Source: an uncultured Clostridium sp. (GTDB lineage Bacteria; Bacillota; Clostridia; TANB77; CAG-508). Taken from it: a stretch of DNA of 45,884 nucleotides. The stretch spans positions 1-45,884 of the forward strand of contig CAMMDS010000011.1 in NCBI GenBank assembly GCA_946495655.1, written 5' to 3'. Both the position numbers and the translations under genes were made by a program. This document shows positions 17,551-26,063 of this stretch, in pieces. A model generated the notes under the pieces. It saw nothing but the letters and a program-made list of their open reading frames with translations. It had not been told where the DNA came from and made no database searches. Positions within the stretch are counted from its first letter, which is position 1; the number at the start of each line of letters is the position of its first letter.

Positions 17551-20217
17551 ATGGCAAAAGACGATGATAAAACTAAAATGTATAAAATTAATCAACCAAA
17601 AAAAACAAACAAGAAAAATAGTAAAAAAGATTCTAATATTGATGATACCAAAAAGGTAAAAGGAACTAAAAAACAAAAAAAGCAAAAGAAACATCCAAAA
17701 CTTAGAAAATTTATAAAAATATTTATAATAATATGTATATTATTAATTCTAATTGGAATTGGAATATTTGCTGCAATCTTCTTTGGAGACACATGGAATA
17801 TGACAGAAGAGGATTTAGTAATAAAAATGCAAAATTCTATTACATATGATAAAGATGGTGAAGTTTTGCATGAAATAAGAGGAGAAGAAAATAGAAAAAT
17901 TATTCCTTTATCTGAAATGGGAGAATATATTCCAAAAGCATATGTTGCAATAGAAGATGAAAGGTTTTATGAACATAGTGGAATAGATATAAAAAGAACT
18001 GCAGGTGCTATTGTTACATATATTCTTAATGGAGGGAATTCATCATTTGGAGGAAGTACAATCACACAACAATTAGTTAAAAATCTAAAAGAAGATGATG
18101 ATGACAGTATAGCAAGAAAAATAAGAGAATGGTCTCGTGCATATAAAGTTGAGCAAATGCTATCAAAAAGCCAGATATTAGAATTATACTTAAATGAAAT
18201 ATTTGTTGGTGGACAGCAAATATGTGGCGTTGAAAGTGGTGCAAAATATTATTTCAATAAATCTGCAAAAGATTTAAGTTTAGCTGAAGCAGCATTCATG
18301 GCTGGAATAAACGATTCACCAAATTACTATAATCCATTTGGTGAAGAAGATAAAACTGAAATAATAAAGAATAAAACGAAACTTGTTTTAGGAAAAATGC
18401 TAGAGGTAAAAGATGAAAATGGTGAAACATTTATAACTCAAGAAGAATATGATAAAGCAATAGCTGAAGTAGATAAAGGACTAAAATTCAAGCAAGGAGA
18501 TTTCTCTACTGAATCAGATTTATCTTTCTTAGAGCAGGATGCTATAGACCAAGTTGTTGAAGATTTGATGGAAGAATATGATATAGATAAAGAAGCAGCA
18601 GAAGCAAGAGTATACAACAATGGATATAGAATTTATACAACACAAGACTCAGACATACAAGATAGAATGGAGAAAGAATATTTAAAAGATAAATATATAA
18701 AACCAGCAACAAGTAAAAATGCAGAAGAAGGAGATCATACTCAATCAGGTATGGTAATTATGGATCATAAAACAGGTCAAGTAGTAGGAGAAGTAGGAGG
18801 ATTAGGAGATGATTCACCAACATATGGGTTAAATAGGGCTTCTGACATAGAAAAACAACCAGGATCTGCTATCAAACCACTTGTTGCAGTAGGACCAGGC
18901 TTAGAAAATGGTGTAATCACAGCAGCAACGGTATATGACGATTCACCTACTAAGTTTGGAGGAGACTCATATAACAATTCTACAGGATATAGCGGATTAA
19001 TTACAGTAAGAAAAGGAATTGAAAAATCTTCAAATGTAGTAAACATGAAGATACTTTCAAATGTTGGAATTGAAAATGGAATTGATTTTATAAATGAAGC
19101 AGGAATTACAACTTTGACAAAAGAACATGAAACAGGTTTAGCTTTAGCATTAGGAGGAACTTATGATGGTGTATCTCCACTACAAATGGCAGCAGCATAT
19201 GCAATGATTGCACGTGGAGGAGAATATATAGAACCAACATATTATACAAAAGTAGAAGATGCAAATGGTAATGTTATCTTAGAGGCAGAACAAGAAACAA
19301 GAAGAGTGATGTCTGAAGGTAATGCATATATTTTATCTAGTATATTAACAGCACCAGTAGTAGGTACACCTGGATCGGCTACAGCAAGACAATGTGCTAT
19401 ACCAGGAATGGATGTTGCAGCTAAAACAGGTACAACTACAAGTTATTGTGATTATTGGCTTTGTGGATTTACACCATATTATGCAGCAGCTACATGGTAT
19501 GGATATGATCATAAAGAATATATACCAGGTTATGAAGGAAATATAGCAAGAAATATTTGGGCAGCAATTATGAGTGATATACATGAAGATTTAGAAGGAA
19601 AAAGATTTGAAAAACCAAGCAATATAGTAAGTGCAAAAATATGTATGGATTCTGGTAGAGCTGCTACAGATGAATGTACTAGAACATATACAGAAGTGTT
19701 TGTGTCTGGAACAGTACCAGGTAAGTGTGATGGACATAAGGTTGTAGATATATGTACAGAAACAGGTAAACTTGCTACAGAATATTGTCCAAAAACAGAG
19801 AAAAAAGCATATTTGTCTACACCAGAGAAAGAAATTAATCCAAATTGGGATACTAGTGTAGGAAATAAATATAAAGAAATAACAGAAACATGTGATAAAC
19901 ACACAGAAGCAACAATGACTGCTAATGTAGAAAATGTAGTAGGTAAAACTGAAGCAGAGGCAAGAAAAGCTTTATCTGGATTTAAATTAGAAATTGTATA
20001 TGAAAGTGATGAGACGAAAGCAGATGGTGTAGTATTGAGCCAAAGCGTTAAACCAGGCACTTTATTAAAGAAAGGCGAAACAATTACTTTAACAGTAAAT
20101 GATATAGTTGAACAAATTCCAGAAGAACCTGGAAATATAGTGAATCCAGGAGAAAATACAAATACAATAGATGATCCGACTACAAATACAATAGTGGACA
20201 CAAATACAGTTGTGTAG
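17551..20217 (+). CDS. Class A penicillin-binding protein (transglycosylase/transpeptidase) with PASTA domain
   Basis: This bifunctional enzyme polymerises and crosslinks peptidoglycan. The 888 residues start with a Lys-rich cytoplasmic tail and one membrane anchor (about 51-75). The GT51 glycosyltransferase domain has EDERFYEHSGID (catalytic Glu135) and GGSTITQQLVKN. The transpeptidase domain has the SxxK motif GSAIK (Ser439), SSN near 490 and KTGTT (Lys625). After about residue 690 comes a Cys-rich linker with eight cysteines, then one PASTA domain (about 790-852) and a Thr/Asn-rich tail. PASTA domains bind cell wall or beta-lactams. It starts at ATG after AAAGGAGG. cysS follows 54 bases later. 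Confidence 0.95.
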   Translation: MAKDDDKTKMYKINQPKKTNKKNSKKDSNIDDTKKVKGTKKQKKQKKHPKLRKFIKIFIIICILLILIGIGIFAAIFFGDTWNMTEEDLVIKMQNSITYDKDGEVLHEIRGEENRKIIPLSEMGEYIPKAYVAIEDERFYEHSGIDIKRTAGAIVTYILNGGNSSFGGSTITQQLVKNLKEDDDDSIARKIREWSRAYKVEQMLSKSQILELYLNEIFVGGQQICGVESGAKYYFNKSAKDLSLAEAAFMAGINDSPNYYNPFGEEDKTEIIKNKTKLVLGKMLEVKDENGETFITQEEYDKAIAEVDKGLKFKQGDFSTESDLSFLEQDAIDQVVEDLMEEYDIDKEAAEARVYNNGYRIYTTQDSDIQDRMEKEYLKDKYIKPATSKNAEEGDHTQSGMVIMDHKTGQVVGEVGGLGDDSPTYGLNRASDIEKQPGSAIKPLVAVGPGLENGVITAATVYDDSPTKFGGDSYNNSTGYSGLITVRKGIEKSSNVVNMKILSNVGIENGIDFINEAGITTLTKEHETGLALALGGTYDGVSPLQMAAAYAMIARGGEYIEPTYYTKVEDANGNVILEAEQETRRVMSEGNAYILSSILTAPVVGTPGSATARQCAIPGMDVAAKTGTTTSYCDYWLCGFTPYYAAATWYGYDHKEYIPGYEGNIARNIWAAIMSDIHEDLEGKRFEKPSNIVSAKICMDSGRAATDECTRTYTEVFVSGTVPGKCDGHKVVDICTETGKLATEYCPKTEKKAYLSTPEKEINPNWDTSVGNKYKEITETCDKHTEATMTANVENVVGKTEAEARKALSGFKLEIVYESDETKADGVVLSQSVKPGTLLKKGETITLTVNDIVEQIPEEPGNIVNPGENTNTIDDPTTNTIVDTNTVV

Positions 20218-20271
20218 AAAAAACTTTTATTTTCTATTATTTAAAAATTTAATTAGTAAATTGGAGGCTTT

Positions 20272-21672
20272 ATGGCATTAAAATTATATAATACTTTAAC
20301 TAAGCAAAAAAATGACTTTGTTCCCTTAAATGGGAATGAAGTCAGAATATACTCATGTGGACCAACTGTGTATAACTATGCTCATATAGGAAATTTTAGA
20401 ACATATATATTCATGGATAATTTAAGAAGAGTTTTAGAGTATAATGGATATACATTAAAACATGTAATGAATATAACAGATGTTGGACATTTAGAATCAG
20501 ATGGCGATGAAGGCGAAGACAAAATGGAAAAAGCAGCAAGAAAAGAAAATAAAAGTCCATACGAAATAGCTAAGTTTTATACAGATGCATTTTTCAAAGA
20601 CATGGATGCATTAAATATAGAAAGGCCTGAAATAATAGCAAAAGCAACAGAGCATATACAAGATATGTTAGAATTTGCAAAAGAAATAATAAAAAATGGA
20701 TATGGATATGAAACAAGTACAGCAATATATTTTGATGTTTCTAAATTAGATAAATATCCTGTGTTATCTAATAGAAATGTAGAAGATCAAATTGCAGGAG
20801 CAAGAGTTGATGTTGATCCAGAAAAAAGAAATCCATATGATTTTGCTATTTGGATAAAAGCACCTGAAAAACATATAATGAAATGGGATAGTCCATGGGG
20901 ATTATCATATCCTGGTTGGCATTTAGAATGTTCAGCAATGTCTAGAAAGTATTTAGGAGAAGTATTTGATATTCATACAGGAGGAGTAGACCATATTCCA
21001 ACACATCATGAGAATGAAATAGCACAAAGTAAAGGAGCATTTGGAAAAATACCAGCAAAAATTTGGATGCATGTTGAATTTTTACAAGTTGATGGCGGCA
21101 AAATGTCTAAAAGTCTAGGAAATGTGTATACTATAACTCAGTTAAAAGAAAAAGGGATAGAACCATTAGCATATAAATTATTTTGTTATACAGCACATTA
21201 TAGAACTAAATTAAACTTTACTTTTGAGGGAGCTATGGCATCTCAAAAAGCTCTTAATAGACTAAGAGAAAGTTATATAAAACACAAAAATGGAAATGAT
21301 AATATTGACGAAAATACAATCAAAGAATATAAATCAAAATTTATAGAAGCTATTAATGATGATTTAAATATACCTTTGGCAATGAGTGTGGTATGGGAAA
21401 TAGCTAGAAATGATAGAAAGTCAAAAGAATTAGCTGATTTATTATTAGACTTTGACAAAGTATTGGGATTAGATTTGAAAAATTCTGAAAAATATTTAGA
21501 AAAGCAAAAAGCTTTAGAATTGCCTGATGAAATAGAGGAATTATTAGAAAAAAGAAAAAAAGCAAGAGAAGAAAAAAATTGGGCTTTATCAGATGAAATA
21601 AGAGATTGTCTAAAAGAGAAAGGCTATATAGTAAAAGACACAAAAGAAGGAATGACAGTAGAAAAAATATAG
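20272..21672 (+). CDS. cysS: Cysteinyl-tRNA synthetase
   Basis: A class I synthetase that charges tRNA-Cys. The 466 residues have the HIGH motif as HIGN (38-41) and KMSKS at 277-281. The zinc site is formed by Cys29 and the WHLECS and HHENE segments. The C-terminal anticodon-binding part includes the RKKAREEKNWALSDEIRD segment. The start ATG follows TTGGAGG. The DUF1189 gene begins 15 bases after the stop, which suggests one transcript. Confidence 0.97.
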   Translation: MALKLYNTLTKQKNDFVPLNGNEVRIYSCGPTVYNYAHIGNFRTYIFMDNLRRVLEYNGYTLKHVMNITDVGHLESDGDEGEDKMEKAARKENKSPYEIAKFYTDAFFKDMDALNIERPEIIAKATEHIQDMLEFAKEIIKNGYGYETSTAIYFDVSKLDKYPVLSNRNVEDQIAGARVDVDPEKRNPYDFAIWIKAPEKHIMKWDSPWGLSYPGWHLECSAMSRKYLGEVFDIHTGGVDHIPTHHENEIAQSKGAFGKIPAKIWMHVEFLQVDGGKMSKSLGNVYTITQLKEKGIEPLAYKLFCYTAHYRTKLNFTFEGAMASQKALNRLRESYIKHKNGNDNIDENTIKEYKSKFIEAINDDLNIPLAMSVVWEIARNDRKSKELADLLLDFDKVLGLDLKNSEKYLEKQKALELPDEIEELLEKRKKAREEKNWALSDEIRDCLKEKGYIVKDTKEGMTVEKI

Positions 21673-21687
21673 CGAAAGGAGCACAAA

Positions 21688-22749
21688 GTGGAAAAAGAAA
21701 AACTTTCGTTTTTTAAAAAAGTAAAAACTAGTATATTTGATTTTGATGGATATCAAGTATTAGCAGCTGAAAAGATAAGTAGAACAATAGGATATATTGT
21801 TTTACTTATCCTAATATTTAGTATAATTATTTCTCTTACTTTAACATATCAATTTAATGGACTAGTTGGTAGAGCAAGAGAATATATAAATAATGAAATA
21901 GCTGAAATAAAATATGAAAATTATGAACTTAGCGTAATAACAAATAGTGGTGAAGAAATTACTGAAATAAATACTGATGATTTTATAACTGCTAAAATAA
22001 TAATAAATACAGAAAATACAGATGAAGAAAAAGTTCAAGAAAATATAAAAGAAATAGAATCTAGTCCAATTGGAATATTGATTTTAAAAGATAAAATACT
22101 TTTAAAAAATGAATTTTCTACAAAATTAATTGAATATTCGTATAAAACTATTTCAGAGCAGTATAATATAAATAAAATAGACAAAACTGAAATTTTAAAT
22201 ATGCTTTCAGGACAACCTATTTACAGATTTTTAATTGCATTTGCTGCTATAATATTGATTTATATGTTTATTGTATATTTATCTAGTATTTTAATAGACA
22301 TTTTATTGCTTATTATATTAGCATATATAATAACAAGAATTTCTGGTTTAAGATTAAAATATAGTGCAATATATAATATTGCAGCGTATTCATTAACATT
22401 ACCACTTATTTTAAACATGATATACTTTGTTGTAAATAGACTCACTGGATTTACTATAGAATATTTCCAAATAATGTATACTGCAATTGCTTCAATTTAT
22501 ATTATAACAGCGATATTAATGATTAAATCAGATGTAATAAAAAAACAATTAGAACTAAATAGAATAATAGAAGAGCAAGAAAAAGTTAGAGAAGAACTCA
22601 AAAGAAAAGAAGAAGAAAAAAAGGAAAAAGAAGAACAGGAGAGAAGAGAACGAGAAAAAGAAAAGAAAGAGAAGCAAGACAGAGAAAAGAAAGAAAAGAA
22701 AAAAGAAGATGGAGACATTGGAGAAACTCCAGAAGGGGATAATGCTTAA
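21688..22749 (+). CDS. DUF1189 family membrane protein with charged C-terminal tail
   Basis: The 353 residues begin at GTG 21688 after GAAAGGAG. One membrane helix lies near 30-52. An extracytoplasmic region of about 130 residues follows, then four to five helices between about 175 and 290. The opening FFKKVKTSIFDFDGYQVLAAEK and the overall layout fit DUF1189, a family of unknown function in Firmicutes. The last 70 residues are almost wholly Lys, Glu and Arg and probably form a cytoplasmic single helix. ftsH follows 30 bases later, so a role in membrane protein quality control is a guess from context only. Confidence 0.75.
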   Translation: MEKEKLSFFKKVKTSIFDFDGYQVLAAEKISRTIGYIVLLILIFSIIISLTLTYQFNGLVGRAREYINNEIAEIKYENYELSVITNSGEEITEINTDDFITAKIIINTENTDEEKVQENIKEIESSPIGILILKDKILLKNEFSTKLIEYSYKTISEQYNINKIDKTEILNMLSGQPIYRFLIAFAAIILIYMFIVYLSSILIDILLLIILAYIITRISGLRLKYSAIYNIAAYSLTLPLILNMIYFVVNRLTGFTIEYFQIMYTAIASIYIITAILMIKSDVIKKQLELNRIIEEQEKVREELKRKEEEKKEKEEQERREREKEKKEKQDREKKEKKKEDGDIGETPEGDNA

Positions 22750-22779
22750 GTAAATTAGATAGAAAGGAAAACAGTATCG

Positions 22780-24579
22780 ATGGACGAGAAACAAAAAAAA
22801 GACGAGAAAAATAAAAATAGACAGTATATATTACTTGGGATTCTAGTAGTAGTTATGATTGCTATAATTGCAATAATGTATTTTATGACTGCTAGTAAAT
22901 CAGATCCAAACGAAAAAGAAATTGCATATACAGAATTAATTCAGGAGATTAATGATGGAAATGTAGAAAAAGTTGAAATGACTGTAGGAAGTACTACTGC
23001 AAAAGTAAAATTAAAAAATGTTGAAGAAGAAAAAACATGTATTATTCCAAGTACACAAGCTTTTATAGAATTAATTCAACAAAAATATGAAGAAGGAAAT
23101 GAATTTGAACTTGTACAAAAACCAACTAATATATTTTTATCAATTTCATCAACTCTTTTCTCATTATTACCTACAATACTACTTGTAGTTCTTATCCTAT
23201 TATTCTTCAAAATGCAAGGGCTTGGAGATAAAGGAAAAGTATATGACAGTGAGACTACAAAATCTAAAGTAACATTTGATGATGTTGCAGGATTAGAAGA
23301 AGAAAAACATGAAATGATAGAAATTGTAGATTTCTTAAAAAATCCTGAAAGATTTAATAAAATGGGAGCAAAAATTCCAAGAGGTGTATTGCTTTGTGGA
23401 CAACCTGGTACTGGTAAAACATTAATTGCAAAAGCCATAGCAGGTGAAGCAAATGTTCCATTTATATCAATGAGTGGATCAGAATTTATTGAAATGTTTG
23501 CAGGTTTAGGAGCTTCAAGAGTAAGAAAATTATTTGAAAAAGCAAAGAAAATATCTCCATGTATAATTTTCATAGATGAAATAGATGCAATAGGCTCTAG
23601 AAGAAATAGTAGCGGAGGAGCAGAGTCTGAAAACAATCAAACTCTAAATCAATTGCTAGTTGAAATGGATGGTTTTGATACTGATGAAACCATAATTGTA
23701 TTAGCTGCAACAAACAGACCAGAGATGTTAGATAAAGCTTTATTAAGACCTGGTAGGTTTGATAGAAGAATAACAATAGGACTTCCTGACATGAAAGGAA
23801 GAGAAGCAATATTAAAAATCCATGCACAAGACAAAAAATTTGCAGAAGATGTTGATTTGAAAAGTATTGCAGAAGACACAGCAACATTTACAGGAGCAGA
23901 TTTAGCAAATATTTTAAATGAAGCAGCGATAATTGCAACTATAAATAAACATGATGCAATAACAAATAAAGATATAGAAGACGCAGTAAAGAAAGTAACA
24001 GTAGGCCTAGAAAAACAAAGTAGGGTAATATCAGAAAAAGACAAGAAACTTACTGCATACCATGAAGCAGGACATGCCATAGTAAGTAGCAGATTAGAAA
24101 CACAAAAAGGAGTAAAAGAAGTATCAATCATACCAAGAGGGGTAGCTGGTGGTTATACTATGTATAAATCTAATGAAGATAAATGGTATATCTCAAAAAC
24201 AGAAATGGAAGAGAAAATGGTTGCACTAATGGGAGGAAGAGCAGCAGAAAAAATAGTACTAAATGATATATCAACTGGAGCAAGTAATGACATTGAAGTT
24301 GCAACAGGAATAGCAAAAGACATGATAACAAAATATGGAATGAGTGAAACATTAGGACCAATTTCAATAAATACAGAGGAAGACCCTTATGAATTACAAA
24401 TGCTTGGAGAAAAATTCGGAGATGCAATAGGAGCAGAAATAAAAATTCTATTAGATAATGCATATGCTACAGCACAAAAACTAATTAGAGAAAACAGAGA
24501 CAAATTAGACAGAGTAGCAGAAGCATTATTAGAAAAAGAAGTAATCTCAGCAGAAGAATTCCAAGAATTGATAAAATAA
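22780..24579 (+). CDS. ftsH: ATP-dependent zinc metalloprotease FtsH
   Basis: FtsH degrades misfolded and regulatory membrane and cytosolic proteins. The 599 residues contain two membrane helices (about 13-35 and 115-140) around an extracytoplasmic domain. The AAA+ module has Walker A GQPGTGKT (207-214), Walker B IIFIDEIDAIG and the second region of homology NRPEMLDKALLRPGRFDRR. The protease domain has HEAGH at 428-432. The pore loop reads EMFAGLGASRVR instead of the usual EMFVGVGASRVR, and Walker A has GQP for GPP, so this belongs to a divergent clostridial FtsH branch. It is the last gene of the cysS-DUF1189-ftsH run. Confidence 0.96.
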   Translation: MDEKQKKDEKNKNRQYILLGILVVVMIAIIAIMYFMTASKSDPNEKEIAYTELIQEINDGNVEKVEMTVGSTTAKVKLKNVEEEKTCIIPSTQAFIELIQQKYEEGNEFELVQKPTNIFLSISSTLFSLLPTILLVVLILLFFKMQGLGDKGKVYDSETTKSKVTFDDVAGLEEEKHEMIEIVDFLKNPERFNKMGAKIPRGVLLCGQPGTGKTLIAKAIAGEANVPFISMSGSEFIEMFAGLGASRVRKLFEKAKKISPCIIFIDEIDAIGSRRNSSGGAESENNQTLNQLLVEMDGFDTDETIIVLAATNRPEMLDKALLRPGRFDRRITIGLPDMKGREAILKIHAQDKKFAEDVDLKSIAEDTATFTGADLANILNEAAIIATINKHDAITNKDIEDAVKKVTVGLEKQSRVISEKDKKLTAYHEAGHAIVSSRLETQKGVKEVSIIPRGVAGGYTMYKSNEDKWYISKTEMEEKMVALMGGRAAEKIVLNDISTGASNDIEVATGIAKDMITKYGMSETLGPISINTEEDPYELQMLGEKFGDAIGAEIKILLDNAYATAQKLIRENRDKLDRVAEALLEKEVISAEEFQELIK

Positions 24580-24580
24580 T

Positions 24581-24635
24581 GGTACATTGGGGACAGGCGT
24601 TTTTGGGACAATTTGCAACAAAAGGGACAGGCATG
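24581..24635. repeat. Degenerate GGGGACAG-type repeat after ftsH
   Basis: GGTACATTGGGGACAGGC and AAGGGACAGGC occur as two imperfect direct units separated by 30 bases. They share the GGGGACAG core with the palindromes at 25917, 32521 and 44431. Confidence 0.55.
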
Positions 24636-24716
24636 AATTTTATTTAGAAATATTATTTAGAAAACTTATATAAGAAAAATATTTAGAAATTATTAAAAAA
24701 ATATTTAGTAATTATG

Positions 24717-24917
24717 TTTAGCGAAGGAATACCTTTTTCAAAAAGTATTTCAAATATGTCGGTCAAGCTGATTTTTATAGAAATTCTAAGATGGATTTTG
24801 TCAGCGCCCTCACAAGTGTGTGAGATTCCCTAACAAAATCTTTTAAGAATTTCTAATTCAAATCACTTTCCATTCCATATTTTTCATACTTTTTGAAAAA
24901 GGTATTCCTTCGCTAAA
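24717..24917. repeat. 201-bp palindromic element with 32-bp perfect inverted ends
   Basis: The ends 24717-24748 and 24886-24917 are exact inverted repeats of 32 bases. A second inverted pair inside (AGAAATTCT...ATTTTGT and ACAAAATCTTTTAAGAATTTCT) and a central CTCACAAGTGTGTGAG make nearly the whole element self-complementary. It lies between the convergent ftsH and pseudouridine synthase genes. It could be a MITE and also work as a two-way terminator. No open reading frame is present. Confidence 0.75.
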
Positions 24918-24971
24918 TTTATATATATAAAATACAGCTAATTGCAAAAAGAAAACAAATAAGAGAACTTT

Positions 24972-25829
24972 TTATTTAAATGGTTTAGTTTGAACTGTTT
25001 TCCCGTTTAAGTAATTTAATATACCAGAATCAGTTTGAAAATTAAATTTTAAGCTATAACTATATAATTCCTGAGTTTTACACCCAAATCTTTTATTTAT
25101 TTCATTAATACCATATTTACCATCACCTATGATAGGAAGTCCTATATGTGCTAAATGTGCGCGTATTTGATGAGTTTTTCCGGTATGAAGTTCTACATCT
25201 AATATACTATAATTATTCCTCTCATTTTTGTCTAATAAAGTATATGAAGTTTCAATTTTAACATATCCTTTTTTGGGAACATCTGAAATATATACCATGG
25301 ATTTTTTATTATCTTTAAATAAATAAGCAGAAAGTGTTTGATTAGTTTTTTCAGGTATTCCATAAACTTTGGCCAAATAATGTTTTTCAATTTCCTTATT
25401 CTTAAATTTTTCTAGTAAAATATTTAAAGATTCTTCATTTTTAGCAAATAAAACTAAGCCTTTTGTATTCCTGTCCAATCTATGACATGGAGAAATATAT
25501 GAATATTCTTTTTTTAAGAACTCCGTTAATGAATTATCTCCAAGAACTTCAATATTACTAGGCTTGTTGACCACTAATATATTATCATCTTCATATATTT
25601 TCTCTATATTTATCTTTTTAAAAAGTAATTCATCTACAATATATATAGTTATTTCATCATTCATATGAATAAGAGTATCTTCATTTATTTTTACATTATT
25701 AATCCTAATGTCTTTTTTTCTAAAAGCTTTATATAAAGTGTTTTTTGTAAGGCCGTTAAAACTAGAATAAAGAAAATCACTTAATCGTTTACCATCAAAT
25801 TTTTTATTATTCATAACTATATTTTGCAT
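24972..25829 (-). CDS. RluD/RluA-family pseudouridine synthase
   Basis: The enzyme isomerises uridines in rRNA or tRNA. The start chosen is Met at 25829 because AAAGGAG lies just upstream; the 18-codon upstream extension has no ribosome binding site. The 285 residues have an S4-like RNA-binding domain at the N-terminus (about 5-70), then the catalytic motif CHRLDRNTKGLVLFAKN with the nucleophilic Asp. The family pattern KTHQIRAHLAHIGLPIIGDGKYG follows near the C-terminus. Which RNA position it modifies cannot be told. It is divergent from the ABC exporter gene. Confidence 0.92.
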   Translation of the reverse strand: MQNIVMNNKKFDGKRLSDFLYSSFNGLTKNTLYKAFRKKDIRINNVKINEDTLIHMNDEITIYIVDELLFKKINIEKIYEDDNILVVNKPSNIEVLGDNSLTEFLKKEYSYISPCHRLDRNTKGLVLFAKNEESLNILLEKFKNKEIEKHYLAKVYGIPEKTNQTLSAYLFKDNKKSMVYISDVPKKGYVKIETSYTLLDKNERNNYSILDVELHTGKTHQIRAHLAHIGLPIIGDGKYGINEINKRFGCKTQELYSYSLKFNFQTDSGILNYLNGKTVQTKPFK

Positions 25830-25916
25830 GAAAATAATCTCCTTTATGATATGAAAAATTAGAGACAAAGTCCAATTTCTCATATATTATCATATAATAG
25901 ATAATATTGCAACAAA

Positions 25917-25949
25917 ATGAGAAATTGGGGTCTGTCCCCAATTTCTCAT
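25917..25949. repeat. GGGGTCTGTCCCC palindrome, copy 1
   Basis: A perfect 14-bp stem (ATGAGAAATTGGGG / CCCCAATTTCTCAT) with a TCTGT loop. A near-identical copy is at 44431-44461. Both lie in intergenic regions between divergent genes, just upstream of a sigma-A promoter. Confidence 0.8.
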
Positions 25950-25988
25950 AGTTCACAAAAAATTCACAAAAGTTCGGGAACAAACTAA

Positions 25989-26017
25989 TTGACAATATTA
26001 ATAAAAGGAAGTATAAT
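25989..26017 (+). promoter_or_regulatory. Consensus sigma-A promoter of the ABC exporter operon
   Basis: TTGACA (25989-25994), a 17-base spacer and TATAAT (26012-26017) form a full consensus promoter 46 bases before the start codon. Strong constitutive potential suggests control by a repressor or by attenuation, but none is visible. Confidence 0.88.
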
Positions 26018-26063
26018 ATATACTTGCAATATGAATGAATATAATAAAATAGAAGGAGGAAAT

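Noticed and set aside
24581-24635. CRISPR-like direct repeats
   Set aside because: There are only two imperfect units with no regular spacing, and no cas genes. The core matches the dispersed GGGGACAG palindromes instead.
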